Assembly (NCBI GenBank): GCA_026545225.1
Contig: CM048846.1
Span: forward strand, 34,669,501-34,733,500
Length of the DNA stretch: 64,000 bases
DNA from: Cornus controversa
Lineage: Eukaryota; Streptophyta; Magnoliopsida; Cornales; Cornaceae
Direction of reading: 5' to 3'
Shown here: positions 1 to 11,852 of the stretch, piece by piece
How positions within the stretch are numbered: the first letter of the stretch is position 1
Layout: every line of letters starts with the position of its first letter
Made by a program: the position numbers and the translations under genes
Notes under the pieces: generated by a model
What the model was told of the DNA's origin: nothing
The model's input: only the letters and a program-made list of their open reading frames with translations
Database searches by the model: none

Positions 1-225
1 TATTTTGATTTCACCGAAGAAGGAAGAAACGATCTACGCGTCGAGGGATCGAGATTGATCGGTTCAAAAATCATTTCAGAGGAAGTTGGGTTTTGAGAGA
101 TTGGGGGAAATTAATTGGAAGCTCTTCCAATTTGAGGTAGGGGTGCTAGACTCACTTCTACTTTGATCTTGTGGTCCCTTCCTAAATATCGTAAGAGATA
201 GCTTTTGGTTTCTTGAACCTAGGTC

Positions 226-264
<39 letters not shown>

Positions 265-773
265 ACCATGGTGATTTATGCATGTATAAGTGTCCAACAT
301 GTTAGTTAGGGCTTATGCATGGTATATATGTGCAAATGTGACTATAATGCCTTTGGTGAAAAAAATGTGTTTGTTTGATGAAAACATGAAAAATATGATT
401 TTCTAGCAAAATCCATGAGCATAGTGATTTTCATGATGTGAGTGTGATAGCATTGTGACAATCTTGAGTTGGAAGGAAAATGCATTGATTTGATGAAAAA
501 TGCATGCATTGTGTGACTATGTGCATTGGAGTGATTATATGCACTATATGATGATTTTGGGGCATGAGTGTGAAATTAAGATAAGGGGAAGGCCCCTAGG
601 GTGAAAGACCCAAAACTTGGCCAAGAGGAGGTGCTCCCTTCGGGTTAGTAACCCGATAAAGCACAAGCAGAGTTTGGGTGCCGAAGAGACCCTTACTATT
701 GGAGTGATGAGAAAGCCCCATTTGGATTGATTTGGTGTGAGTTATATATATATAAGTTGTGACTTGTCCAATT

Positions 774-813
<40 letters not shown>

Positions 814-2305
814 TTGCACTTTATGTGAAGCATCATGCATGATTTGAAAATGTGAATGTTTGGGTAAAAATGCATGAGCATGTGCATTCATGCATGGCTT
901 ACGGGTTAGAGTGGGGATGGGTGGATTATTTCTACTGAGCCGTTGAGATGCTCACCCCATTATATAAACATTTTCAGATAAGGCGCCAATGGAAGACGAA
1001 GCATGATTAGCTCTATGGATATGTTGAGCTTATTTTTGGACTTTTGCTCTTTTGAGATGTAGATAAATGTCCTTGCCAGCTTGTGGCATGTGGACAATGA
1101 TTGTGGTGTTGCCTTTACATTTGTATCCTCTTATGTATGTGAAATTCAAATGTAAGTGCCACACTTGTAGGAAAGTGATTTTTGAGAAGTGTATGTATAA
1201 TGGCTTCCTTATTTGAGACTTGTTGAATGTATGCAAAAAGGGCCATTCAAATTCTTATATGTATGGTTCTATGGATTATGTATGGATTTGGGATTTAAAT
1301 GGATGAATGTATTCTTTTGTCTCTTGTATCTTAATTTCGTGGATATGAATGTTTAGAGTTGCGGATTTATGTTGGAATCATGGTTGTAGGATCTCAATGT
1401 ATAAGTTAGATTATATGGTTGGGTTAATGAAGATCACCTTTGAAAAAAAAAAAAATGAGGATGTTTGGTTCACTTGAATTTTTTTGTGCATGGTGGACTT
1501 TGGATGATTTTCCTATGACTATACAAGATTTGAGATTCAAATGTGTAGGTTGATGTGTGAGTATGATATTATATCATTGGGGGATGATTTGTATGAGATA
1601 TGAATGATCTAAGGTGGTTTGGTTGAGATTTGGGTTCAAATTGATCTTTTATAGGTGTTTGGGAAAAGCTGGACAGTGCATTTCGATTAATCGAAATGCC
1701 CATTTCGATTAATCGAGATGCCCATCTCGATTGATCGAAATGCCCTTCTCGATTGATCGAAATGGTTGCGAGATTTTATGATTTTTCAGGTTTAATTTTG
1801 ATTAATCGAAGTCCCAATCTCGATTGATCGAAATATTGCAGGTCCAAGTTACCGAGAGGCTGTTTTCTTCGGTTAAAGGGGTCAAAATCTCGATTAATCG
1901 AGATGAATCTCGATTGATCGAGATTACTATTCACAGCAAGGTTCAAAAATTGTTCAGACTTCGTTTCGATGTAATTTCTTCGTTTTAAATCGGAATTGAG
2001 CGTGGTTTTTTTTGAAATTGAGTATTTTTGAAAGCTCTATCCAATGGTGTAGGTTTCATAATCAAATTCCATCTGTGTAAAAAGTTGAGGTCCAGAACTT
2101 AGTGGTTTATATGTATGGAACCAAATGTGAAAATCATTTGCAAGGGCCTTTGATGATCTAATGCCACTTGAAGGGTGTGCATATAGAATGCTTTCGCAAT
2201 AGAAATGATTATAATGAGATTAAGGTGTGGGAACTTGAGGTGAAATTACGGATTCACCCCCGTTTCCCTTGCTCCTAACCGGGTGTCGGAAACTGGGGCG
2301 TGACA
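1..2305 (+). repeat. 5' LTR of the Tekay-type element (3' part only)
   Basis: Position 1 aligns with about 12363 in the right LTR, and both copies end in GGGGCGTGACA. The left copy keeps about 56 bp near 298-350 and about 48 bp near 1700-1750 that are missing from the right copy. It holds TA-dinucleotide runs at about 226-260 and 777-810, and a cluster of eight near-palindromes of the type TCGATTGATCGA between 1684 and 1925. Confidence 0.93.
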
Positions 2306-2308
2306 ACT

Positions 2309-2320
2309 TGGTATCAGAGC
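2309..2320 (+). other. Primer-binding site (tRNA-iMet type)
   Basis: TGGTATCAGAGC lies three bases after the LTR end. It is complementary to the 3' end of initiator tRNA-Met, the usual primer of Tekay-type elements. Confidence 0.92.
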
Positions 2321-2545
2321 GCTTGGTCGTAATACCTAGGGACGATGGAAAATGGTTGGATCACAAATGGAATTATGAGGAGTAGATTAAGTGCATATTG
2401 CATGGAAAATTTTTATGTGCTTATTTATTTGATGTGGTATGCTACTTATGAAGTATATAACTATGTTGAGTGTGCATGAAGTGAATTGGACATGACATTC
2501 GTGCTTTGAAAATTTTAAGTATCTTCTTGTCATCCATACAGAAGG

Positions 2546-4113
2546 ATGCCACCAAGAAGAGCTCGTGAAGTGACACCGGAAGTGGTCCCTATTGGAGGCG
2601 AGCAATTCATGCGCGACATGGTCGCTACCATGCGCCAAATTGCGAGGGAAACTCAAAGGGAAACTCAAGAGGAGACACAAGCTCCACCAAGAGCAGCTCC
2701 TCCTAGCTGAATGATAACAACACTGGGACACTTTAAGAAACACAATCCACCAACCTATTCTGGGGGATCCGATCCCATGGTAGCAGAGAATTGGTTAGAT
2801 CAAATTATCAAGCTTCTCACCGTGCTTGAAATAGAGGAAGAATTGAGGGTGAAAGTGGCCACACACTATTTGGTAGACGAGGCTAGTCATTGGTGGAAGT
2901 TCATCGATGATTACCATGACACCGAGGTTATGTATTGGGACACTTTTCAAGTACTCTTCCTTGAGAAGTACTTCCCAATGACAGTAAGGGATAGTATGAG
3001 GAGAGAATTCCTCAATTTGACTCAGGGAAACATGACAGTGATGGAATACGAGACTAAATTCACATCTTTAGCTCGGTTTGCCAAGGAAATAATTCCAACA
3101 GAAGGGTTGAAAGTTAAGCAGTTTATTTGGGGCCTACGACCGTATTTGCGAGATAGAGTTGGACTTCTAGGTTTGACCAACTATGCAGCAGTGGTGGAAA
3201 GGGCGTTGGTAGCCGAGGGGTTTAGTAATGATAACCAAAGGATTAGGGAAGCACAGAACCAAGCAAAGGTCACGGGATCTCTGGCAGATAACCGTGCTAA
3301 GAAGAAGCGAAAGAATGGTGAGCCATCCTCACAAGGGCCACAAACTCAATCTGTGACTTCTGTGGCTATACCTTCTGGATCCTTCCGATCTAGAATGGTT
3401 TGTTACAATTGTCAGAAGCCAGGGCATAGAATGGATGAGTGTACACAAGGGCAAGTTCCTTCAGTGGCAGAGAAGAGGTGCTTCAATTGTCATCAGTTGG
3501 GACATATGAGCTGGAATTGCCCACAGAAGAGCAATGTGCAGGGTGGTACTGGTTCTCAGCAGCGTCCTACACAGCTTGTGACTTCATAGTCGGGTTTTAG
3601 GGCATTACCACCACAGCAGGCAGCGCCTTCAGTTCAGAGTTCACGGGCACCTGCTAGAGGAGCTACGTCTAGTGCTCCCAGTCAGCAGTCGGGATATCAG
3701 GGAGTGGGACAGCAGGGCCAGAGATCACAAGGCCGTGCTTTTACTCTTGTTCCAGCAGAGACCTCGGCGGGACCATCAGTGGTTCGAGGTATATTTCTTG
3801 TATCTAGCTCGTGGGCTAGGGTCTTAGTAGATTCAGGTGCATCACATTCATTTATATCATATGCATTTGCTTGTGCTTTGGGGTTGGAGGTGTCATCATT
3901 GGACTCGGTTTTATCCATTGATACGCCAGTTGGTGGTAGAGTGGTTTTGAGTGATGTGTGCCGATCTTGTGAGATCGAGATTTTGGGACATCGACTAGTG
4001 TTTGATTTCATTCTTCTTGAGATGTCTAGCTTTGACGTGATCTTGGGTATGGATTGGCTATCGACCTATAGAGCCAACATTGATTGTTACAGGGGAAGAG
4101 TGACCTTGCATAC
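2546..4113 (+). pseudogene. gag-pro: Tekay-type gag-protease (two in-frame stops, split by nested element)
   Basis: One frame runs from the ATG at 2546 and begins with the basic peptide MPPRRAREV. A TGA at 2708-2710 and a TAG at 3587-3589 break it, but the frame itself is kept on both sides. The retrotransposon Gag domain lies at about 2720-3230. Two CX2CX4HX4C zinc knuckles lie at 3401-3442 and 3479-3520; they package the element RNA in this family. The protease follows, with the aspartic active-site motif DSGAS at about 3829. At 4113 the frame is cut by the TR-GAG insertion inside a CAT AC sequence and resumes at 8765. The two stops would prevent gag-pol synthesis from this copy. Confidence 0.9.
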
Positions 4114-4461
4114 TGATAGAGTATTTGACTAGAATTGTGAAACGTGTAACGTGAAGGTTGAGTTCAAAGTGACGTGGATAGGGAGTCTATTTTAACCAGG
4201 ACTTCTCTATCTCCAGGAGCCAGTCTCCTACTATGATACAGTCTCACTTGACCGCTATAAATACAAAGACGGTCCATATACCAGGTACGTGATTAATACC
4301 CCCTGAGTTCCTTTATAGCTTGAAAGAGCCCTTTCGATTTCTGACTTGATCGTCGGAGCGTAGTCGGGCGGCACCGCGCCGGTGCCCTCTCGATTACCAT
4401 TCTCTTGTCCTTTTTTACAGGTTGGCGTTTGACTAGATCGGGGTGGATTTTTGCTTCATCA
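4114..4461 (+). repeat. 5' LTR of the TR-GAG element
   Basis: 348 bp, TG...CA, with a TATA box (TATAAATA) at 4256-4263. A PBS-like TGGCGCCATCTGTGGG follows at about 4464; its tRNA was not assigned. Confidence 0.93.
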
Positions 4462-4498
4462 GTTGGCGCCATCTGTGGGAACTCAATCACAAACTTGA

Positions 4499-5836
4499 TT
4501 GTTCTACACGAATCATATACGAAGCATGATACACCTACGATCTGGGTTAGAGACTACCACTGTACAGGACCCTCCAACGCAGGGCCCTCCTGCCAGCCAC
4601 AATCCCCCAGCACAGGACCTCCCTGCCAGTCACAATCCTTCAGCAGCTCAGGAGGATCCTCCTGTCGGCCATGACCTTCCTGGCGGACAGGGCTCTCCAA
4701 TCGAACAGGGAGGCATGCAACCCCTTGGACAGATGGACTTCCCGGGAGCACGCCCCGAAATCCCAAACGACCAGGGACGGATCGCAGCATTGGAATACCA
4801 AGTCCGGAACTTGAATCAAAGTTTGGCCCAGATACTCCAACAAAATGTGGCAATTCTGCAGCGCCTCCCTCCTGTGGCGCTAATACCATCGCCGGGTCAC
4901 CCTATTGATCCAGAAGGGATGGTGTTAAGCGAGACAGTGAAGTCCCAATGAACGACGCAGCTCAGAACCGAGTAAGAGGTGGGACGAACCCTAATTACCT
5001 AGTCCCACTCAAAAAGAACCAACCCCATGGAGACTCAAGGCACCCAGGGAAAACTACCTATTATGACATGGAGATGCAGGACCTTAGAGCTAGGATAGAA
5101 AGCATGGCCCACGCCATAAGGGGGGAAAGGCCCTTCTACAGTAGAGGAGCTGGTCCAGCAAACCAACCTCCTTTCCTCCAGGGGGATAATGAGTTGTCCT
5201 TTGCCCAACAAGTTCAAGATGCCCACCCTTGAAAGCTTTGATGGGACTAAGGACCCGCTAAATCATCTGGAGACCTACAAGGCTCTGATGCACCTTCAAG
5301 GAATACCAGATGAAATCCTATGTAGAACTTTTCCTACTACATTGAAGGGTTCTACCCGGTCATGGTTCAACAACCTGAAGCCAGCATCTGTACGTTCCTT
5401 CAAAGAACTGAGCCAATTATTCGTAGGCAATTTTATTACCTCCCGAAGGCACAGAAAGCCCGCCACCTATCTCCTGAACGTAAGACAGAATAAGGGAGAG
5501 TCATTGCAAGACTACATTAACCGGTTTAACAGGGAGATGTTGCAGGTCGATGCTCTGGACGATAAGGTGGCAGTTACCACATTCATGGGGGGCCAACGGC
5601 CTTCAAAATTCTTGTACTCAATTTTCAAGCACTTTCCAGAAAGTATGTTCGAGCTACTCATGAAAGCCCAAAAGTACATGAACGCAGGGGATGTCCTTGA
5701 TGCGAGAAAGGCAGACAGGAAAAGGGAGGGACATTCCAGTGAGGAAGATAGAGACCCCAAGTATGGCAAAATGTCACGAGGGCAGACCGATAAAGCATCA
5801 CGTCATGAGAAGGGAGACAGGGGGCATATTGACTAG
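4499..5836 (+). pseudogene. gag: Gag-like protein of the TR-GAG element (frameshifted)
   Basis: This is the only protein-coding region of the element. Its N-terminal part (4499-4951) is rich in P, Q and G and ends in a short helical stretch near IAALEYQVRNLNQSLAQIL. The reading frame then shifts to 4948-5232 and shifts back near 5205. The third segment (5189-5836) carries the retrotransposon Gag core, with FDGTKDPLNHLETYKALM at its start and the conserved QNKGESLQDYINRFN motif near 5490. It closes with a basic, charged tail and no zinc knuckle. Gag would build the virus-like particle; with no polymerase gene the element depends on another element for replication. The breaks suggest this copy makes no full-length Gag. 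Confidence 0.82.
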
Positions 5837-6084
5837 AGACATTAAAAGGGATGCAGTTGGCCCATCCTTGGATTGCTGAGCATTTGTGGAAGTACCACCA
5901 GTAAGAATTTCTTTTAAAAAGTTGCATTTACTTTAATTATTCTAGCTGAAGCTCAATTTAATATCGAGCCTTAGGGCGATAGCTCCGAGGTTTTTGCTCG
6001 AATAATTCTCTGTTTGTTACTCAAATATCAATAGCAATTCTTTTTGTTTCAAATTTGTTGTCATAACTAAAACAAAAAGTACTC
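5837..6084. other. Non-coding spacer after the TR-GAG gag
   Basis: No reading frame of interest is visible. The stretch joins the gag stop to the tandem array and contains a short T-rich segment near 6040. Confidence 0.6.
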
Positions 6085-7160
6085 AGCCCTACGGGGGCAC
6101 AGCCCTACGAGGGCCACCCTACGGGGATACACCTCCAAGGAGGGCCTTTAATTAAAAAGACGGGATGGATGAATCCCGAGAACATTATTTAATAGCCCTA
6201 CGGGGTCACAGCCCTACGGGGGCACAGCCCTACGGGGATACACCTCCAAGGAGGGCCTTTAATTAAAAAGGCGGGATGGATGAATCCCGAGAACATTATT
6301 TAATAGCCCTACGGGGTCACAGCCCTATAAGGGCCCAGCCCTACGGGGGCACAACCCTACGAGGGCCACCCTACGGGGATACACCTCCAAGGAGGGCCTT
6401 TAATTAAAAAGGCGGGATGGATGAATCCCGAGAACATTATTTAATAGCCCTACGGGGTCACAGCCCTATAAGGGCCCAGCCCTATGGGGGCACAGCCCTA
6501 CGGGGATACACCTCCAAGGAGGGCCTTTAATTAAAAAGGCGGGATGGATGAATCCCGAGAACATTATTTAATAGCCCTGCGGGGTCACAGCCCTATAAGG
6601 GCCCAGCCCTACGGGGGCACAACCCTACGAGGGCCACCCTACGGGCATACACCTCCAAGGAGGGCCTTTAATGAAAAAGGCGGGATGGATGAATCCCGAG
6701 AACATTATTTAACAACCCTACGGGGGCCTAGCCCTACGCGGTCACAGCCCTATAAGGGCCCAGCCCTACGGGGGCACAGCCATATGTGGGCACAACCCTT
6801 TGAGGATACACCTCTAAGGAGGGCCTTTAATGAAAAATGCGGGATGGATGAATTCCGAAAATATTGTTCAGATAACCCTACGTGGGCACAACCCTATGGG
6901 GATACACCTCCAAAGGAGGGCGTTTAATGAAAATGGCGGGATGAATGAATTCCGAGAACTTTGTTTAAAAGCCCTATGGGGGCACACCTCCACGGAGGGC
7001 TTTTGAATAAAAAGGCGGGATGGATTAATCCCGAGAAAAAATGCTACCCAACGGGGGCAAAACCCTATGGGGACACACCTCTATGGAGGGCCCTATGGGA
7101 ACACACCTCTATGGAGGGCCCTTTTACGATAAAAGCAGGATGGGTTAAAATTTTGAGAAT
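6085..7160. repeat. Hairpin-rich tandem array A of the TR-GAG element
   Basis: About nine units start with CCTCC(A)AGGAGG and recur at about 6132, 6243, 6384, 6511, 6652, 6811, 6907, 6986 and 7078. Units are 80-160 bp, differing in the number of a 14-15-bp submotif of the type GCCCTACGGGGGC. Almost every submotif is self-complementary (GCCCTATAAGGGC, CCTCCAAGGAGG, GGGATGGATGAATCCC). Short open frames inside are artefacts of the repeat. Confidence 0.85.
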
Positions 7161-7352
7161 GTATATGGACATCCCTACATGAACCCTTGTGCTGCAAGAA
7201 TTACCTCCGCAAAACAAACCATTTTCAATAAAAAAAAAAAAAAAAAAAGAAATATACCGTCCCAAGTCCTTTTCCAACGGCTAGCAATGGTCACAAGTAC
7301 TCAAGCCAGGCGTAGGGTGAGGCAGCAACGACTATGAAAGCAACGAACAGAA

Positions 7353-8278
7353 AGCCAAGCACTCCCCAGGAGGCCAAGCGCTGCCCAGGAGGCCATGCGC
7401 TGCCCAGGAAGCCATGCGCCCAGCAAACCAGGCGCTGCCCAGCAGGCCAGGCGCTGCCCAGCAGGCCAGGCGCTACCTTGGAGGCCAAGCGGTGCCCAGT
7501 AGGCCAAGCGCTGCCCAGCAAGCCAAGCGCTGCCCAGCAAGCCAAGCGCTACCCAAGAGGCCATGCGCTGCCCAGCAAGCCATACGCTGCCCAGGAGGCC
7601 AAGCGCTGCCCAGGAGGCCAAGCGCTGCCCAGGAGGCCATGCGCTACCCAGGAAGCCATGCGCCCAGCAAACCAGGCGCTGCCCAGCAGGCCAGGCGCTA
7701 CCTTGGAGGCCAAGCGATGCCTAGTAGGCCAAGCGCTGCCCAGCAAGCCAAGCGCTGCCCAGCAGGCCAAGCGCTACCTAGCAAGCCAAGCGCTGCCCAG
7801 GAGGCCAAGCGCTGCCCAGGAGGCCATGCGCTACCCAGGAAGCCATGCGCCCAGCAAACCAGGTGCTGCCCAGCAGGCCAGGCGCTACCTTGGAGGCCAA
7901 GCGGTGCCCAGTAGGCTAAGCGCTGCCCAGCAAGCCAAGCGCTGCCCAGCAGGCCAAGCGCTACCTAGCAAGCCAAGCGCTACCCAAGAGGCCATGCGCT
8001 GCCCAGTAAGCCAAGCGCTGCCCAGCAGGCCATGCACCCAACAAGCCAGGCGCTGCCTAGGAGGCCAAGCGCTGCCTAGGAGGCCATGCGCTACCCAGCA
8101 AGCCAGGCGCTGCCCAGCAAGCCAAGCACTGCCTAGGAGGCCATGCGCTGCCCGGCCAGGCCAGGCACTGCCGGGCCCAGCCAGGAGCTGCCCAGGCCAG
8201 GCCGGGCGTTATAGGGCCTAGCCAGGCCAGGCGCTATAGGGCTCAGCCAAGCGCTGCCGGGCCCAGCCAAGCGCCTTA
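7353..8278. repeat. GC-rich 19-bp minisatellite of the TR-GAG element
   Basis: Nearly 50 copies of a 19-bp unit of the type CCAAGCGCTGCCCAGCAGG occur in tandem. Since 19 is not a multiple of 3, any frame reads the unit in all three phases, giving a 19-residue periodic peptide. The unit has no stop in several frames on both strands, so the long ORFs here (up to 295 codons) are not evidence of a gene. The array ends in an AT-rich tract near 8293-8325. Confidence 0.9.
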
Positions 8279-8411
8279 GGCCGGGCCCGCGAAAATATAT
8301 ATATATATACATATATATTATATTTAAAATTCACAGGCCAAGATAAAGCCTAGCAAACCAGCCAAAGTATTCATAAGGCCTGACAAGCAACCCTCATGAA
8401 CAGGGGGCATC

Positions 8412-8759
8412 TGATAGAGTATTTGACTAGAATTGTGAAACGTGTAACGTGAAGGTTGAGTTCAAAGTGACGTGGATAGGGAGTCTATTTTAACCAGGAC
8501 TTCTCTATCTCCAGGAGCCAGTCTCCTACTATGATACAGTCTCACTTGACCGCTATAAATACAAAGACGGTCCATATACCAGGTACGTGATTAATACCCC
8601 CTGAGTTCCTTTATAGCTTGAAAGAGCCCTTTCGATTTTTGACTTGATCGTCGGAGCGTAGTCGGCCGGCACCGCGCCGGTGCCCTCTCGATTACCATTC
8701 TCTTGTCCTTTTTTACAGGTTGGCGTTTGACTAGATCGGGGTGGATTTTTGCTTCATCA
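8412..8759 (+). repeat. 3' LTR of the TR-GAG element
   Basis: 348 bp, same ends as the 5' copy, TATA box at 8554-8561. It is preceded by a purine-rich AACAGGGGGCATC that acts as the polypurine tract. Confidence 0.93.
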
Positions 8760-8764
8760 CATAC

Positions 8765-11700
8765 GTTGGAAGGTGTTAGAATTTGTTTTGTGGGAGAGCG
8801 GGATGACTTCTACTTGTCGTCTCCACTTGGTTCTAGTGATCGGAAAGGGCTTGGGTATTTCTTGGCGAGCCTACTTGTTGATGGTGATGATGAGACACTT
8901 GGAGAGCTTCCTCGTGTAGTGTGTGAGTTTATGGACATATTTCTGGGGGAATTGACACAATTGCCTCTGAAACGAGAAGTAGAGTTTGTGATAGATCTTG
9001 CTCCAGGTACTGCGCCCATTTCTATGGCACCATACCGAATGGCACCGGCTGAGTTGAAAGAGTTAAAGGACCAATTACAAGAGCTACTAGACAAGGGATT
9101 TGTACGCCCTAGTACATCGCCTTGGGGAGCTCCGGTTATTTTTGCTAAGAAGAAGGACGGGTCTTTGCGGCTTTGCATTGACTATAGGAAGTTGAATCGG
9201 GCAACGATCAAAAATAAGTATCCCTTGCCAAGAATAGATGACTTGTTCGACCAACTTAAGGGTTCTAGATATTTCTCAAAGATAGACTTGAGATCAGGCT
9301 ACTACCAGTTGGGGATTAGAGAGGCGGACATTCCAAAGACTGCCTTTCGCACACGATATGGACACTACGAATTTTTGGTGATGCCATTTGGTTTGACAAA
9401 TGCACCGGCGGCATTCATGGATCTAATGCATAGAGTGTTCAATGCTTACTTGGACAAGTTTGTGGTTGTGTTCGTTGATGACATCCTAGTGTACTCATCT
9501 TCGGAAGAGGAGCACGAGGGTCACTTGAGGATTGTGTTGCTACTCTTAAGAGAACATCAATTATATGCCAAGTATGAGAAGTGTGAATTTTGGCTAGAAG
9601 AAGTGAAATTCCTTAGGCATGTTGTGTCCGAAGGAGGAGTTTCCGTAGATCCATCCAAGATAGAGGCGGTGATGGGTTGGGAAAGACCTAAGAGCGTATT
9701 TGAGATACGTAGTTTCTTGGGATTGGCCGGGTATTATCGGAGGTTTGTGAAGGACTTTTCGAGGCTAGCTGCACCTATGACGAAGCTTACCCGAAAAAGA
9801 GTGAAGTTTGTATGGGATGATGCTTGCGAGCACGCATTCATGGAATTGAAGAGTCGGTTGACTTCGGCTCCAATTTTGATCATTCCGGAACGTGGGTTAG
9901 GGTACACAATTTATTGTGACGCTTCACGACTCGGTTTGGGATGTGTGCTAATGCAAACCGAACGAGTAGTGGCGTATGGTTCGAGGCAATTGAAAACACA
10001 TGAACAGAATTATCCGGTACATGATTTGGAGTTGGCGGCGGTGATCTTTGCACTTAAGGTGTGGAGACATTATTTGTATGATGAGAAGTTTGAAGTGTTC
10101 TCGGATCATAAAAGTCTCAAATACCTTTTCTCACAAAAGGATTTGAATATGAGACAACGGAGGTGGATGGAGTATATGGAGGACTATGACTTCGACTTAC
10201 AATATCATCCGGGAAAGGCCAATGTAGTGGCGGATGCATTGAGTAGGAAGTCACATGGTAGCTTGGCTAGCTTAGCCATACGGGAGTGGAAGATGATGGA
10301 AGACATCTCAGAAATGGGATTACATTTCAGTGAGGATGATGGACCGGCGGTGTTATTTACTCTTATCGCTCAACCAACTCTTGTGAGTAGAGTGATTGAA
10401 GAGCAGAGGAAGGATAGTGAGGTTGAGGCTATTCGCACGCGAATTTTGGGTGGCAAAGTAGTGGAAGGATGGACAGTTCACTCAGATGAGAGCATGAAAT
10501 TCCAAGGGAAGATGTTTGTTCCCTTAGCTTGTCGGGATGAGATTCTGAGAGAATTTCACAACTCGAGGCTAGCAGTACATCCAGGTGGTGCCAAAATGTA
10601 CCATAACCTACGCCGACAGTATTGGTGGAAGGGTATGAAAAAGGATGTAGCTTAGTTTGTGGCGAGGTGCCTCACTTGTCAACAAGTGAAGGCCGAGCAT
10701 CAAAGACCAGCGGGGTTGTTCCAGCCATTGCCTGTGGCTATGTGGAAATGGGAGCATGTCATTATGGATTTTGTGATGGGGCTTCCAAGGTCGAGGAAAG
10801 GTCACGACGCAATTTGGGTGGTCGTTGACAGATTGACGAAGGTAGCTCACTTTATTCCCATTAGAGTGACAGATGATGTGGATACTCTCAGTAGATTGTA
10901 TATTGAGTAGATCCTTAGGCTTCATGGCATGCCAGTTTCTATTGTTTTAGATAGAGACCCGCGATTTACATCTCGGTTTTGGCAGAGTTTCCAGGCAGCA
11001 CTTGATACGGACCTTCACTTTAGTACAGCTTTTCATCCTCAGACGGATGGTCAGTCCAAGCGTACCATACAGATTTTGGAGGATATGCTACGGGCATGTG
11101 TACTTGATCTTCGGGCAGTTGGGAGGATCACCTTCCTTTGGTGGAGTTTGCATACAATAATAGCTATCAAGCTAGCATTGAGATGGCTCCATTTGAGGCT
11201 TTGTATGGTAGACCGTGCAGGTCACCTGTCTGTTGGACAGAGGTTAGAGAGACAGTTTCTTTGGGATTGGATTTAGTTCGGGAAACTACGGAGAAGATCA
11301 AGGTTATCTAGCAGAGATTGCTTACGGCTCAGAGTCGTCAGAAAAGCTACGCCGATAGGAGATGGCGACCACTAGCATTTGAGGTGGGAGATCATGTCTT
11401 TTTGAAGGTCTCACCACGGAGAGGTTTGATGAGGTTCGGTCATAGTGGCAAGCTTGTACCACAATTTATCGGGCCATTTGAGATTTTGGATCGAGTGAGA
11501 GAGGTTGCTTACCGCTTGGCATTGCCACCGCAATTGTCAAGTGTGCACAACACTTTCTATGTGTCTATGTTGAGGAAGTATGAGCCAGACCCTTCACATG
11601 TACTCGATTGGGCAGACCTTGAGGTGGAGGAGGACGTGTCATACGAGGAAAGACCGATTCAGATCTTGGACACTAGAGAACAAGTGCTTCGGGGAAAGAC

Positions 11701-11806
11701 CATTCCATTGGTTAAGGTGCTTTGGAGGCATCACGGGGTGGAAGAAGCTACATGGGAGCGAGAACAAGAAGTCTGCTCAAAGTATCCCGAGTTGTTCACC
11801 ACTTGA
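8765..11806 (+). pseudogene. pol: Tekay-type pol: RT, RNase H, integrase, chromodomain (stops and frameshift)
   Basis: The frame continues the protease once the nested element and one TSD copy are removed. RT has the catalytic FVDD at 9471-9482, and RNase H follows at about 9900-10230 with its D, E and D residues. The integrase HHCC zinc site lies at about 10555-10690 and its catalytic core carries D, D and E motifs (near DFVMGLP, DRDPRF and QILEDML). Two TAG stops fall at 10653-10655 and 10908-10910. One base appears lost near 11116, and another TAG lies at 11309-11311. The last segment (11318-11806) holds the integrase C-terminal domain and a chromodomain-like tail ending ATWEREQEVCSKYPELF, which in chromoviruses steers integration to heterochromatin. 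Domain order is complete; the protein is not. Confidence 0.92.
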
Positions 11807-11828
11807 GGTACATTCTAATTTCGAGGAC

Positions 11829-11852
11829 GAAATTCTTATAAGGGTGGGAGGT
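11829..11852 (+). other. Polypurine tract of the Tekay element
   Basis: GACGAAATTC and then AAGGGTGGGAGGT directly precede the LTR start TGTAGAGA. This is the plus-strand primer site. Confidence 0.85.

Larger units (their letters stand above)
4114..8759 (+). mobile_element. Non-autonomous TR-GAG LTR retrotransposon nested in the Tekay element
   Basis: Two 348-bp LTRs (4114-4461 and 8412-8759) start TGATAGAG and end TTCATCA. The TSD CATAC occurs at 4109-4113 and 8760-8764. The internal region encodes only a Gag-like protein, with no PR, RT or INT, which fits the published TR-GAG class mobilised in trans. The Gag resembles that of the Tat/Retand branch, so an autonomous Tat-type partner is likely (inference). 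About 2 kb downstream of gag is made of two different tandem arrays. I count two substitutions between the LTRs, so the insertion is young. Confidence 0.92.

Noticed and set aside
696-887. Frames with IYIYIY stretches (also 76-300, 12438-12822, 13009-13194, 43452-43725)
   Set aside because: They are reads of TA microsatellites.
2309-2320. Possible tRNA-Met fragment
   Set aside because: TGGTATCAGAGC is a retroelement primer-binding site complementary to tRNA; no tRNA gene surrounds it here or at the other PBS positions.
6085-7160. CRISPR-like array
   Set aside because: Units are long, variable and contiguous, without unique spacers, and lie in a plant retroelement; it is a tandem repeat.
7334-8221. 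A 295-codon plus-strand ORF rich in A, P, R, Q
   Set aside because: It is the 19-bp minisatellite read through; overlapping frames are equally open, so length is no evidence of a gene.
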